A DNA stretch of 64,000 bases from Babylonia areolata (GCF_041734735.1 NC_134910.1:300001-364000), one strand, 5' to 3'; counted from the first letter of the stretch, positions 33,965 to 47,131 are shown. Made by a program: numbers and translations. The notes: generated from the letters alone by a model not told the origin.

Positions 33965-35128
33965 AGGAGATCATGCACTGCACAAACCACACTCTCCCCA
34001 AAGAGAACACACTGTCCCCCAAACAAAGAGCAGGAACCACACACTGTCCGTCAAACAAAGAGCACAAACCACACTGTCCCCCAAACAAAGAGCAGGAACC
34101 ACACACTGTCCGTCAAACAAAGAGCACAAACCACACTGTCCCCCAAATAAAGAGAACACACACTGTCCCAAAACAAAGAACACACACTGTCCCCCAAAGA
34201 ACACACTGTTTCCAAACAAAGAGAACACACTGTCCCCCAAACAAAGAGCAGGAACCACACACTGTCCGTCAAACAAAGAGCACAAACCACACTGTCCCCC
34301 AAATAAAGAGAACACACACTGTCCCAAAACAAAGAACACACACTGTCCCCCAAAGAACACACTGTTTCCAAACAAAGAGAACACACTGTCCCCCAAACAA
34401 AGAACACACTGTCCCCCAAACAAAGAACACACACTGTCCCCAAAGAGAACACGCTGTCCCCCAAACAAAGAACACACTGTTTCTCAACAAAGAGAACACA
34501 CTGTCCCATACAAAGAACACACTGTCCCCCAAACAAAGAGCAGGAACCACAGTCTGTCCCCCAAACAAAGAACACACTGTCCCCCAAACAAAGAGTAGGA
34601 ACCACAGTCTGTCCCCCAAACAAAGAACACACTGTCCCCCAAACAGAGCAGGAACCACACTCTGTCCCCCATACAAAGAACATACACTGTCCCACAAACA
34701 AAGAGCAGGAACCACACACTGTCCCCCAAACAAAGAACACACTGTCCCCCAAACAAAGAGCAGGAACCACACACTGTCCCCCAAACAAAGAACACAGTCC
34801 CCCAAACAAAGAGCAGGAACCACACACTGTCCCCCAAACAAAGAACACACTGTCCCCCAAACAAAGAGCAGGAACCACACTCTGTCCCCCATACAAAGAA
34901 CATACACTGTCCCGCAAACAAAGAGCAGGAACCACACACTGTCCCCCAAACAAAGAACACACTGTCCCCCAAACAAAGAACACACTGTCCCCCAAACAAA
35001 GAGCAGGAACCACACACTGTCCCCCAAACAAAGAGCAGGAACCACACACTGTCCCCCAAACAAAGAGCAGGAACCACACACTGTCCCCCAAACAAAGAGC
35101 AGGAACCACACACTGTCCCGCAACCATT
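33965..35128. repeat. C/A-rich minisatellite with higher-order structure
   Basis: About 45 short units of 'cacactgtcccccaaacaaa' plus 'gagcaggaac'. A larger block is duplicated: 34,020-34,230 resembles 34,230-34,400. On + this is C/A-rich, the opposite of the array just to its left. Confidence 0.95.
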
Positions 35129-35287
35129 AAGTTTATTTACTACTGACTGTAACAGCATCTGAGCAGTAGTGTTACACTCTCTAAATGAAGTTGAAAACAA
35201 TGTACAGCACTGTTATGAAGACATGTACATTTCATATGTATTCATGTATGTTCCATTGGATGATAGTTTAAGACCCATGTACTGGAG

Positions 35288-35322
<35 letters not shown>
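35288..35322. repeat. (CA)n microsatellite
   Basis: A pure CA run. The flanking 35,130-35,770 is A/T-rich unique sequence with no gene seen. Confidence 0.95.
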
Positions 35323-35324
<2 letters not shown>

Positions 35325-35774
35325 TAATCTCTACAATTCAGTGATCACTTACAAAGCACACAGAACAACAAGGAGGGAAAATAAGAAGATACCAATTCAA
35401 TGCATATCATACCACTGCAGCCCAATCAATTAAATATGTATGCCATGATATAAATGGACTGAAATATGTTAAAAACAATGCTATTTCCTCATTAAATAGT
35501 GCTGCTTAAAAAAACACATAAAAACTTCATTAAAAAGCAAAGAAAAAAGAAAAAAAAAGTCCCGACACAGTGGAAGGAACAGCAGTATTCTGCAGAATGA
35601 CGGTCAACTGGAACACAGGTGGTCATGTTGAACTAAAAAGCTTTCTGACAGCCTTCACCATCATCAGGATTCAGAAACATGAGATCCAGTCTCACAGACA
35701 TAACTGACAACAGCCTGTCGCAGTGTGGTCGTTCTGACACCTCTCACAGCAGTGTGACTTGTGCTTGTCCCCTC

Positions 35775-35892
35775 CTGAAAATATTACTGTTGCATTCTTT
35801 ATATATCTTCTAAGGAATGGAGTTTGTATTGAAGTCTGTTGCCCCTGTAGTCACAAATATTACTGTTGCATCCTTTATATATCTTCTAAGGA
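35775..35892. repeat. 76-bp tandem repeat, left part (split by LINE insertion)
   Basis: About 1.5 copies of the unit with 'attactgttgcatcctttat', 'atatcttctaaggaatggag' and 'tttgtattgaagtctgttgc'. It breaks off at ...CTTCTAAGGA (35,892), where the LINE begins, and resumes at 40,074. Confidence 0.9.
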
Positions 35893-38800
35893 CCTGTGTC
35901 AGGTCAGGTTATTAGATCTGCTACTGGTAACCTGTAATCCAGTACAACCTGTTCAGGGTCGGGTTGCCGACGACTAAACCGGCACTCCCACCACTCCCTT
36001 CTGGGACTGGTGAGGCGGGTGGCTAGACACCCTTATGGAGATCCATAAAAGGGCGTCGGCTCAGGAGAGCCACCGACGGCCATCTAGCTCCACCGTGCTG
36101 TGTGCATGCCACACGCAGTTGGCCCCCGGGGTGTGTCTACCCATGCATGCGAAGTCTGGATCCGGCAGAATCTGCGGAAGAAACCTATCGGTTCAACGGA
36201 GAGGAAGGCGGTTACAGCAACGCACTGTGGAGTGCAGAGAGCAAGATGAGACACCGAAAGGATATCTTGGTCATCCACTGCATCCGTGCTCATCCTCCAG
36301 TCGTCTCGACTTAGTCTTGCCACTGGAAATTGGTGGACCCGGACGAGAGAGTGAGGTCGACGTTGCGCAACTCCTCTTCACTTTAAACAAACTCATCGCG
36401 CAAGTCATCAGTCATCCAAAATGACCTTTCATCCTTCATCATTTCATCACCCCCAAGTCCTGTGGCGACAGGCGAGCGACGAAACGACAGGTGTGGGTAC
36501 ACTGGCAGTCGCAGCCGCAGACCTGCACGCAGGCGGCTCAGGCCATAGGGTCGTTCTTCGTCGACAGGAGCAGCGATGGAGCTCGGCAGCCGTCTGAGCG
36601 TCTGAGCAGCCCTCTTTAGGAATGCACTGCTCACCTCCCTGGCATGAGGAAGGGGCTAGAAAAGGTGCCCTAAAAATTGCCTGCTCCATATCACCCTGGC
36701 CAGCATACCGCGGCTGGCGGGGACCCTACATCAGCGGTCGAAACAAAGAGAAAGAAAAGAAAAAAGCAAGGATCGTTCCTCTCACCATTGGTGCTTGGAA
36801 CATAAGGACTCTCCTGGACAGAGATAACGCGGACAGACCCCAAAGGAGAACCGCACTAGTTGCATCCGAACTCGCCAGATACAATATCGACATCGCAGCC
36901 TTGAGTGAGACTCGGCTTGCAGGCGAAGGCGAGCTCTGTGAACGGGGATCTGGTTACACCTTCTTCTGGAGTGGACGAGGAAGCGAAGAGCGACGTGAGG
37001 CTGGTGTTGGTTTTGCAGTAAAAACAGCACTTGTCAGCAAGCTAGCTGGAATCCCAAAGGGAGTCAACGATAGGCTTATGACCATGAAACTCCCACTGGC
37101 ATCTGGCCAGAAGCACCTCACCATTGTCAGTGCCTACGCCCCAACCATGACCAACCCGGATGAAGTGAAGGCGAAGTTCTACGAGGACCTTCACTCTGTC
37201 ATTGCTGCCATCCCTAAAGCAGACAAGCTCATCATTCTTGGGGACTTCAATGCTAGAGTTGGCTCTGACTACATCTCCTGGGATGGAGTGATTGGAAAGC
37301 ACGGTGTGGGCCACTGCAACCCAAATGGATTGCTTTTGCTTCAGACATGTGCAGAGCACGAACTGCTGATAACCAACACAGTTTTCTGCCTCCCTACCCG
37401 TAACAGGACGTCATGGATGCACCCTCGCTCAAAGCATTGGCATCTCATCGATTACGTCATCATCAGGAAAAGGGATAGGCAAGATGTACGTGTAACAAAG
37501 ACCATGTGCGGCGCCGAGTGTTGGACAGACCATCGCCTTGTAGTCTCGAAGCTGAATATTCGAATCCAGCCCAAGAGACGCCCCCAAGGCCAGAAGGCTC
37601 CAAAACGGCTCAACATCGCTAAGCTGAAAAACATCACCATCAAACAGTCCTTTGTGGAGCTGCTGGAAGATCGTCTGGAATCCGCCTCTCTGAACAACCA
37701 GAATGTGGAGTCTGACTGGAGGACCCTGCGTGAGCTGATCTATAGTACAGCTTCAGAGACCCTGGGACCCATGATCAGAAAGCACAAAGACTGGTTTGAT
37801 GAAAACTGTGATGAAATCAAGCAGCTTCTGGATGAGAAACGCCGTCTGCATCAAGCCCACCTGAGCAACCCAAAGTCCACATCAAAAAAGGATGCGTACA
37901 ATGCCATCCGCAGGACTGTTCAGCAAAAGTTACGTCAGATGCAGGATAAGTGGCTGAGTGACAAAGCTGATGAGATCCAGGGATATGCTGACAGGCACGA
38001 TATGAAGAGGTTCTATGATGCCTTAAAAGAAGTCTACGGCCCCACATCCTCAGGATCATCCCCCCTCCTCAGTGCAGATGGGAATACCTTGATCACCGAG
38101 AAGGAGAACATTCTCGAACGATGGGCTGAGCACTTCAACAGTGTCTTAAATCGCCCTTCCTCCATAAATGATGAAGCCATAGACCGTCTCCCACAAGTCC
38201 CCACCAACGAAGCACTGGACGATCCGCCAACACTTCTTGAGACCCAGAAAGCAATCCGTCTGCTATCCAGTGGCAAAGCACCTGGCTCAGACTCCATACC
38301 AGCAGAGGTCTACAAGGATGGAGGCACTGTGCTGACTGAGAAGCTTCATCAGCTGTACTCACTCATGTGGAAAGAAGAGACGATCCCCCAGGATTTCAAA
38401 GATGCATCTATCATTCACTTGTACAAGCGAAAGGGGAACCGGCAAGCCTGTGATAACCATCGGGGCATTTCCTTGCTCTCCATCGCAGGCAAGATACTTG
38501 CCAGGATCCTACTAAACCGCCTCACAGCACACCTTGACCAAGGTCATTTGCCTGAGAGCCAATGTGGATTCCGGAAAGAGCGCGGAACCACGGACATGGT
38601 GTTTGCTGCAAGGCAGCTGCAAGAGAAATGTCAGGAGCAAAATGCTGATTTGTTCTCCACCTATGTCGACCTCACTAAGGCCTTTGACACCGTGAGTAGA
38701 GAGGGACTGTGGAAGATCATGGCCAAGTACGGATGCCCTCGGAAATTTATTTCCTTGGTCAGCCAATTCCATGAAGGCATGCAGGCTCGAGTCCAGGACA

Positions 38801-40073
38801 ATGGCGAAACATCTGCTCCTTTTGCTGTCACAAATGGTGTCAAGCAAGGCTGCGTCCTGGCTCCAACGCTGTTCAGCCTCATGTTCTCTGCAATGCTTAC
38901 TGATGCCTTCAGAGATGGCGATGTTGGAATCGGCCTAAAGTACCGAACAGATGGCAAGCTGTTTAACCTCAGAAGGCTTCAAGCAAAAACGAAGGTCATG
39001 ACAGACATCATCAGAGACTTTTTGTTTGCTGATGACTGTGCCCTCAACGCTGGATCTGAAGCTGACATGCAACTCAGCGTCGACAAGTTTGCCACTGCCA
39101 GCAGGAACTTCGGCCTTACCATCAGCACGAGGAAAACTGAAGTTCTCCATCAGCCAGCCCCAGGGAAACCCTACGTTGAGCCCAACATCACAGTCAACGG
39201 TCAGAGACTCAGTGCGGTGGAGCGGTTCACATACCTTGGCAGCACACTGTCACGAAATGCGACCATCGACGATGAAGTGAATGTCAGGATTGCAAGAGCA
39301 AGTGCAACTTTTGGTAGACTCAGTGCAAATGTCTGGAACAGAAGAGGCATTAGTCTTGAGACCAAGCTAAAGGTCTACAGAGCAGTAGTTCTCCCCACAC
39401 TACTGTACGGCTGCGAAACTTGGACAGTGTACCAACGGCATGCCAAGAAGCTGAACCACTTCCACACAACATGCCTCAGGAAGCTACTGAACATCAAGTG
39501 GCAAGACAGGACCCCAGACACAGAGGTGCTCGCAAAAGCCACCCTTCCCAGCATCTTCACCATCCTGATGCAGTCCCAGCTTCGCTGGGCTGGACACGTG
39601 GCGCGCATGCCAGACCATCGGCTGCCCAAAAGGCTCTTCTATGGCGAGCTGCAACAAGGGAAGAGATCACACGGAGGTCAGAAGAAGCGCTTCAGAGATA
39701 CTCTGAAAGTCTCTCTGAAAGCGTTTGATATCAACCCTGACTCCTGGGAGGAATCTGCAGTGGACCGTAACAAATGGCGCGCTGCTGTGCACAAAGGCGC
39801 CAAGTTGTGCGAGGCCAACAGGACTGCTGCAGCTGTTCAGAAGAGGCAGGCCAGAAAGTCACGGGCAAACAAGCTCCCTGACAATGATATGCCTGTCTTT
39901 GTCTGCCCCAACTGTCAGCGAACATTTCGTGCGCAGATTGGACTATTCAGCCATCTGCGCACTCACAGATAGACTCATGAGCATCCTTCCCCCCACCCCA
40001 CCACCACCCTCCCCCCATCCCCCATCTGGATGACAACGATGGTCATCATCGATCTCGATGGACACACCACCAC
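35893..40073 (+). mobile_element. Full-length-looking LINE inserted in a minisatellite
   Basis: A 4.18-kb non-LTR retrotransposon bounded by the direct repeat AAGGA (35,888-35,892 and 40,074-40,078), a 5-bp target-site duplication inside a 76-bp tandem repeat. It consists of a 5' leader of about 730 bp beginning 'cctgtgtcaggtcaggttat', one long ORF, and a short 3' tail with CCACC runs ending 'gatggacacaccaccac'. There is no poly-A tail. The long ORF is uninterrupted, so the insertion is young. The domain order APE endonuclease, reverse transcriptase, C2H2 finger suggests an I-superfamily (Nimb-like) or related clade; exact clade not determined. Confidence 0.85.
36622..39972 (+). CDS. LINE ORF: APE endonuclease / reverse transcriptase / C2H2 finger
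   Basis: 1,116 codons, uninterrupted. The N-terminal APE-type endonuclease (about residues 50-310) shows 'IGAWNIRTLLDRD', 'DIAALSETRLAGEGE', 'VSAYAPTM', 'ILGDFNARVG' and 'WTDHRLVVSKL'. Reverse transcriptase (about 540-870): 'SSGKAPGSDSIPAEVYK', 'YVDLTKAFDTVSREGLWKIM' (motif A), 'GVKQGCVLAPTLFSLMFSAM' (B), 'FLFADDCALNAG' (C, catalytic ADD) and 'FTYLGSTLS'. The tail has 'LYGCETWTVYQRHAKKLNHF', 'QLRWAGHVARMPDHRLPKR' and a C2H2 finger (CPNC...HLRTH) at the extreme C-terminus. No separate ORF1 is evident upstream; a 129-codon open frame at 36,035-36,424 lies in the leader but has no recognised domain. All catalytic motifs are present, so it may be competent or recently so. Confidence 0.9.
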   Translation: MHCSPPWHEEGARKGALKIACSISPWPAYRGWRGPYISGRNKEKEKKKARIVPLTIGAWNIRTLLDRDNADRPQRRTALVASELARYNIDIAALSETRLAGEGELCERGSGYTFFWSGRGSEERREAGVGFAVKTALVSKLAGIPKGVNDRLMTMKLPLASGQKHLTIVSAYAPTMTNPDEVKAKFYEDLHSVIAAIPKADKLIILGDFNARVGSDYISWDGVIGKHGVGHCNPNGLLLLQTCAEHELLITNTVFCLPTRNRTSWMHPRSKHWHLIDYVIIRKRDRQDVRVTKTMCGAECWTDHRLVVSKLNIRIQPKRRPQGQKAPKRLNIAKLKNITIKQSFVELLEDRLESASLNNQNVESDWRTLRELIYSTASETLGPMIRKHKDWFDENCDEIKQLLDEKRRLHQAHLSNPKSTSKKDAYNAIRRTVQQKLRQMQDKWLSDKADEIQGYADRHDMKRFYDALKEVYGPTSSGSSPLLSADGNTLITEKENILERWAEHFNSVLNRPSSINDEAIDRLPQVPTNEALDDPPTLLETQKAIRLLSSGKAPGSDSIPAEVYKDGGTVLTEKLHQLYSLMWKEETIPQDFKDASIIHLYKRKGNRQACDNHRGISLLSIAGKILARILLNRLTAHLDQGHLPESQCGFRKERGTTDMVFAARQLQEKCQEQNADLFSTYVDLTKAFDTVSREGLWKIMAKYGCPRKFISLVSQFHEGMQARVQDNGETSAPFAVTNGVKQGCVLAPTLFSLMFSAMLTDAFRDGDVGIGLKYRTDGKLFNLRRLQAKTKVMTDIIRDFLFADDCALNAGSEADMQLSVDKFATASRNFGLTISTRKTEVLHQPAPGKPYVEPNITVNGQRLSAVERFTYLGSTLSRNATIDDEVNVRIARASATFGRLSANVWNRRGISLETKLKVYRAVVLPTLLYGCETWTVYQRHAKKLNHFHTTCLRKLLNIKWQDRTPDTEVLAKATLPSIFTILMQSQLRWAGHVARMPDHRLPKRLFYGELQQGKRSHGGQKKRFRDTLKVSLKAFDINPDSWEESAVDRNKWRAAVHKGAKLCEANRTAAAVQKRQARKSRANKLPDNDMPVFVCPNCQRTFRAQIGLFSHLRTHR

Positions 40074-40510
40074 AAGGATGGAGTTTGTATTGAAGTCTGT
40101 TGCCCCTGTACTAACAGTCACAAATACAACTGTTGCATCCTTTATATATCTTCTAAGGATGGAGTTTGTATTGAAGTCTGTTGCCCCTGTAGTCACAAAT
40201 ATTACTGTTGCATCCTTTATATATCTTCTAAGGAATGGAGTTTGTATTGAAGTCTGTTGCCCCTGTAGTCACAAATACAACTGTTGCATCCTTTATATAT
40301 CTTCTAAGGAATGGAGTTTGTATTGAAGTCTGTTGCCGCTGTAGTCACAAATATTACTGTTGCATCCTTTATATATCTTCTAAGGAATGGAGTTTGTATT
40401 GAAGTCTGTTGCCGCTGTAGTCACAAATATTACTGTTGCATCCTTTATATATCTTCTGAGGAATGGAGTTTGTATTGAAGTCTGTTGCCCCTGTAGTCAC
40501 GAGTCAGCCC
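40074..40510. repeat. 76-bp tandem repeat, right part
   Basis: About 5.5 copies continuing the array at 35,775 (spacings of 76-81 bp), ending near 'ctgtagtcacgagtcagccc'. Confidence 0.9.
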
Positions 40511-40780
40511 AAGGAATGGAGTATTAGACTATTACTTAAGTATTGCACTTTTCAAACAAACTGGGTCAAGATGAAAAAAATCTGTGAGATCACTGAATCA
40601 GTTCTAAATATGACTGACCATTAACACAAGGAGAAAACATTGTCATGTGACCTTTTCTTTTCATGGAAGTACTTGGAGAAGACAAGCATTTATTCTAATC
40701 TTTTTTTTTTTTTTAGCGTGCATCTTGCTTACCTTCTCATATGTTTATTGTCTATTTTCACAAAAGTCCATAGAACAAAT

Positions 40781-40816
<36 letters not shown>

Positions 40817-41769
40817 CTTCCAAGAATGTTTCTAGTCTCCTATATCTAAGCATGTACCATTTCTCATCTCCTGTAAAAACATAAACACAAACAAAAGCAA
40901 AAAAACAACAGGAAAAAGGAAAAAACAACAACAAAAACTGTGCACACTCTCTCTCTCACACACACACACATCACAACCCTGTTCAGCAGTGACACTGACA
41001 AAGGAAGATGTCAACAATCTGAACAAAGAGACAAAAGATGCAGCACGTGTCAGTTTAGCAAACACAGATTAACAAAAACACACACACACACAGGAAACAA
41101 ACCCACATTTACATTCAGTCAGCAGCCGACCCTGAGAGAAAAAAAATCACACAGAAAACAGTGTATATCTCAGTTCACTTACAGCGTTTTTATCACATCA
41201 AAGAGCTGAAACTTGCATTGCTCACGTTTTCTTTTTCTTCAAGGCTTTGTACACACAGTGCTGTAATTTGTCTTGTTTCTGGAATGAAAGCATTTTATTT
41301 TTAACATAACATAAATGCACATCTGCATTCAACGTTCAACTGACAGAACTCCCCCCTCCCCCCACCACACACTCGAAGAATACACATCTGTAATCAAAGT
41401 GCAATCTGACAGAGAGAAAAACATATACACTATTCATACGTATATAGCGCCTATCTTCGGTCATGGACCAGTCTCTAAAACACTTTACACAGTCATGAAC
41501 ATAACAGGCTGCTCATCATTTGTTTCCTGTTTCATTCAATCAGGCTTCAGAAACAAGCACACATACATATATACATTAGGGTGGATTTTTCTGCAGGGAC
41601 AACCCTCTTGTTACTGCAGGTTCGTTAATGTGCATGCTGCACTTGGGACCTCTGTTTATCGTCTCATCTGAATGTCTCACACACACACACACATAGAGAA
41701 AACAAACACAGAGATAAAACAAACCCTCCCCCTCCCCCCCGCCACCCACAGAGCAAGCACAGGTGGTGC
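40511..41769 (-). other. Downstream region and probable 3'UTR of the SV2-like gene
   Basis: Contains (CA)n at 40,783-40,815, CA-rich bits at 40,957-40,970 and 41,075-41,094, a reverse SINE core at 41,575-41,680 and, on the minus strand, AATAAA at 41,294-41,299, about 470 nt past the stop codon and a plausible polyadenylation signal. No other gene seen. Confidence 0.5.
41575..41680 (-). mobile_element. Inverted SINE core fragment in the 3'UTR region
   Basis: 'aatgtgcatgctgcacttgg' and 'tttatcgtctcatctgaatg' are the reverse complement of the SINE core seen at 57,021-57,422. If the 3'UTR reaches the AATAAA at 41,294, the SINE is in sense orientation in the transcript. Confidence 0.75.
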
Positions 41770-41953
41770 TCAGTGAATGTCGGTGCCCACAGTGTTGGGC
41801 AGTCGGAGGGACACCAGACCCCCGAAGGACATGAGGGCGGCCACCAGGATCATGGGAATGGAGCAGTGCACGTCCACCAAGAGGCCAAAGGTCAAGTTGC
41901 CAGCGATGGCCGCAATGCGTGCCGTCCCTGTCTGGATGCCAAACGCTGTGGAC
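41770..41953 (-). CDS. SV2-like visible exon 9 and stop codon
   Basis: 184 nt: STAFGIQTGTARIAAIAGNL then TFGLLVDVHCSIPMILVAAL and MSFGGLVSLRLPNTVGTDIH, TGA at 41,770-41,772. Helices 11-12 and the short C-terminal LPNT (family: LPET). The acceptor TGTTGTTCAG lies about 15 bp from a 0.6-kb array. Confidence 0.92.
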
Positions 41954-43080
41954 CTGAACAACACACCACACAAAACCACACGTTTCTCATCAGCACCATG
42001 GACACAGCACAAAATGACACGTTTCTCATCAGCACAATGGGCACAGCACAAAACGACACATTTCTCATCAGCACAATGGACACAGCACAAAACGACACAT
42101 TTCTCATCAGCACAATGGACACAGCACAAAACGACACATTTCTCAACCGCACAGCACAAAACAACACATTTTTCAAGAGCACAATGGACAGCACAAAACA
42201 ACACGTTTCTCAAATGCACAGCACAAAACAACACGTTTCTCATTAGCACAACGGACACAGCACAAAACAAAACGTTTCTCATGAGCACAACGGACACAGC
42301 ACTAAACAACATGTTTCTCATCAGCACAATGGACAGCACAAAACAACACGTTTCTCATGAGCACAATGGACACAGCACTAAACAACAAATGGACAGCACA
42401 AAACAACACGTTTCTCATCAGCACAATGGACACAACACAAAACGACACATTTCTCAAATGCACAGCACAAAACAACACATTTCTCATGAGCACAATGTAC
42501 GCAGCACAAAACAACAAATGGACACAACACAAAACAACACGTTTCTCCTTGGCACATTGGATGCAGCACAAAAAGACACTCTAAAAAAGATTGTTTTAAA
42601 TGACCACAAGATCATTTTAAATGATGAAATGATGAACTGTCAGGATAAATACAGAAGACATTGTGCTGAACAATATGGTGCGAAACTGTCAGGATATATA
42701 CAGAAGACATTGTGCTGAGAGAGATGGTGTGAAACCATCAGGATATATACAGAAGACACTGTGCTGAACAAGATGGTGTGAAACCATCAGGATATATACA
42801 GAAGACACTGCGCTGAGAGAGATGGTGTGAAACCATCAGGATATATACAGAAGACATTGTGCTGAGAGAAATGGTGTGAAACCATCAGGATATATACAGA
42901 AGACATTGTGCTGAGAGAGATGGTGTGAAACCATCAGGATATATACAGAAGACATTGTGCTGAGAGAGATGGTGTGAAACCATCAGGATATATACAGAAG
43001 ACATTGTGCTGAGAGAGATGGTGTGAAACCATCAGGATATATACAGAAGACATTGTGCTGAGAGAGATTTTCAATCGCAT

Positions 43081-43113
<33 letters not shown>

Positions 43114-46100
43114 CACACATGTGGATCAAAGTGGATGTTTCTTCAGAATTTTGACAGGGACAATCCTTTGGTTGCTGTGAGTTCTTTAACATGTGACAAG
43201 TGCATGCTGTGCAAGGGACCTCTGTTTATCCTCTCATCTGAAATGTCACAGTGTTTTTTTTGTTTCAAATCAGTGACACAGTTGTCCACCAATTAGTCCA
43301 AAGAACACACACACTTAACAACAATACAACGATACCAAAAACACAACACAGCAATAACAATACAACACAGCAATAACAACACAACACAGCAGTAACAACA
43401 CAACACAGCAATAACAACACAACACAGCAGTAACAACACAACACAACAATAACACAGCAATAACAACACAACAATAACGACACAACACAGCAATAACAAC
43501 ACAACAATAACAACAATAACATCACAACACAACAATAACAACACAACACAGCAATAACAACACAACACAGCAATAACAACACAACACAGCAATAACAACA
43601 CAGCAATAACAACACAACACAGCAATAACATCACAACACAGCAATAACAACACAACACAGCAATAACATCACAACAATAACAACAATAACATCACAACAC
43701 AGCAATAACATCACAACAATAACATCACAACACAGCAATAACATCACAACAATAACAACAATAACATCACAACACAGCAATAACATCACAACAATAACAT
43801 CACAACACAGCAATAACATCACAACAATAACATCACAACACAGCAATAACATCACAACAATAACATCACAATACAGCAATAACATCACAACACAGCAATA
43901 ACATCACAACAATAACATCACAACACAGCAATAACATCACAACAATAACATCACAACACAGCAATAACAACACAACAATAACATCACAACACAGCAATAA
44001 CATCACAACAATAACAACAATAACATCACAACACAGCAATAACAACACAACAATAACAACACAACACAGCAATAACAACAAAACAATAACAACAATAACA
44101 TCACAACACAGCAATAACAACAGAACAATAACAACACAACACAACAATAACAACACAACACAGCAATACCAACAATAACATCACAACACAGCAATACCAA
44201 CAATAACATCACAACAATAACATCACAACAATAACATCACAATACAGCAATAACAACAATAAAATCACAACACAGCAATAACATCACAACAATAACATCA
44301 CAACACAGCAATAACAACACAACAATAACATCACAACACAGCAATAACATCACAACAATAACATCACAACACAGCAATAACAACACAACAATAACAACAA
44401 TAACAACACAACACAGCAATAACAACACAACAATAACAACAATAACATCACAACACAGCAATAACAACACAACAACACAACAATAACAACAGAACAATAA
44501 CAACACAACACAGCAATAACAACACAACACAGCAATAACATCACAACAATAACATCACAACACAGCAATAACATCACAACAATAACATCACAACACAGCA
44601 ATAACAACACAACAATAACAACAGAACAATAACAACACAACACAGCAATAACATCACAACAATAACATCACAATACAGCAATAACAACACAACAATAACA
44701 TCACAACACAGCAATAACATCACAACAATAACATCACAACACAGCAATAACATCACAACAATAACAACACAATACAGCAATAACAACAATAACATCACAA
44801 TACAGGAATAACATCACAACAATAACAACAATAACATCACAACACAGCAATAACATCACAACAATAACAACAATAACATCACAACACAGCAATAACATCA
44901 CAACAATAACAACAATAACATCACAACACAGCAATAACATCACAACAATAACATCACAACACAGCAATAACAACAATAACATCACAACACAGCAATAACA
45001 TCACAACAATAACAACAATAACATCACAATACAGCAATAACAACAATAATATCACAATACAGCAATAACAACAATAACATCACAATACAGCAATAACAAC
45101 AATAACATCACAACACAGCAATAACAACAACAATAACAACAATAACATCACAACACAGCAATAACAACAACAATAACAACACAACACAGCAATAACAACA
45201 AAACAATAACAACAATAACATCACAACACAGCAATAACAACACAACAACACAACAATAACAACACAACACAGCAATAACATCACAACAATAACAACAATA
45301 ACATCACAATACAGCAATAACATCACAACAATAACATCACAACACAGCAATAACATCACAACACAGCAATAACATCACAACACAGCAATAACAACACAAC
45401 AATAACATCACAACACAGCAATAACATCACAACAATAACATCACAACACAGCAATAACATCACAACAATAACAACAATAACATCACAATACAGCAATAAC
45501 AACACAACACAGCAATAACATCACAACAATAACATCACAACACAGCAATAACATCACAACAATAACATCACAACACAGCAATAACAACACAACACAGCAA
45601 TAACATCACAACAATAACAACAATAACATCACAACACAGCAATAACATCACAACAATAACATCACAACACAGCAATAACAACAATAATATCACAATACAG
45701 CAATAACAACACAATACAGCAATAACATCACAACAATAACAACAATAACATCACAACACAGCAATAACATCACAACAATAACATCACAATACAGCAATAA
45801 CAACAATAACATCACAACACAGCAATAACATCACAACAATAACATCACAACACAGCAATAACATCACAACAATAACATCACAACACAGCAATAACAACAC
45901 AACAATAACAACACAACACAACAATAACAACACAACACAGCAATAACAACACAGCATCAACAACAAAACAACTCTGACAACACAGACCCACCAACACACA
46001 CGGATGAGACGACAACACAAAACAACAACAACACAGCACAACAACAACACAACATCAACAACAGCACACTGACAGCACACATGAGCGAGACGAACCTGAC

Positions 46101-47062
46101 ATTGGTGGGGAACAACTCTGTCTGCAGCACGTCAAGGGCGTTAAATCCAATGGTGGACACGGCGCCGAAGAGACAGGACATGGCGATGTTCTGCCATCGC
46201 TGGTGGACCCACCACAACAGGAAGACAGACAGGCCGGAGACGACCATGCTGCCCGCTGCACACACCACACTCTGCTCACTCACTCTGCCACCGTCACCAA
46301 ACCAAACCAAAAAGCAAAACCACTTTATCAACACTTTGGCTGCCGATGTTGTCTTTCAGCACCTGCTAGGGAGGCCGCCGAAACCAATACAGGGTAGGTC
46401 ATTCACAAACCAACCACTCTTGTTTCGGAGAGGTTTGAAAGGCCATATTTTGTGCATGTGACCAGGGGAATCCTCTTCTATTGATTGACGCCATCTTTTC
46501 AGTACTTCTGCAAGTTTTTGAGTGAATTCATTATAGTTTTATCCGCATCTTTGATCTTCTCATTTTCCAAAATGGCTGCATCGATGAGCAGACAACGCTA
46601 CTTCACAACTGAGCAAGTTATAGAGCAACTGCGACTGCAGCCAGGCCAGCAAAATGAAGATTTGAGTGAAGAATACCTGTATGATGATGAAGAAGTTTCA
46701 CTGCGTGAGGGGGAGAGTGATAGTGATGGTGACTGGGCGCCGAGCCAAGTACCAAGTCGTGACGTACGGGGCGTGGCCAGACGAGTGGAGCACGTGTTCC
46801 TGCTACAGCCATCACATCGGCAGCTGTGAGTGACCGTGATAGTGAAGGGGAAGAGTGTGTTGCTCAAGTGGCAGCGTCTGTGTCACGTCAAAGACCAACA
46901 ACACAGCGTGACCGTGGGTCAAGCTTGACTACACCCCAACGACCAGGAGGGAGGGGGCGTTCTACCAAGCCCTGATTTGTTTCAGTGGGTGTTGTACCAC
47001 ATGGATGATCCCTACTGTCCTGCAGAACGGCTTCCAAATTTTACTAAAAAAACAGGAAAGAG

Positions 47063-47131
<69 letters not shown>

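Noticed and set aside
36035-36424. 129-codon ORF in the LINE leader as ORF1
   Set aside because: No coiled coil, RRM or zinc knuckle is visible and the composition is like antisense frames; could be chance.
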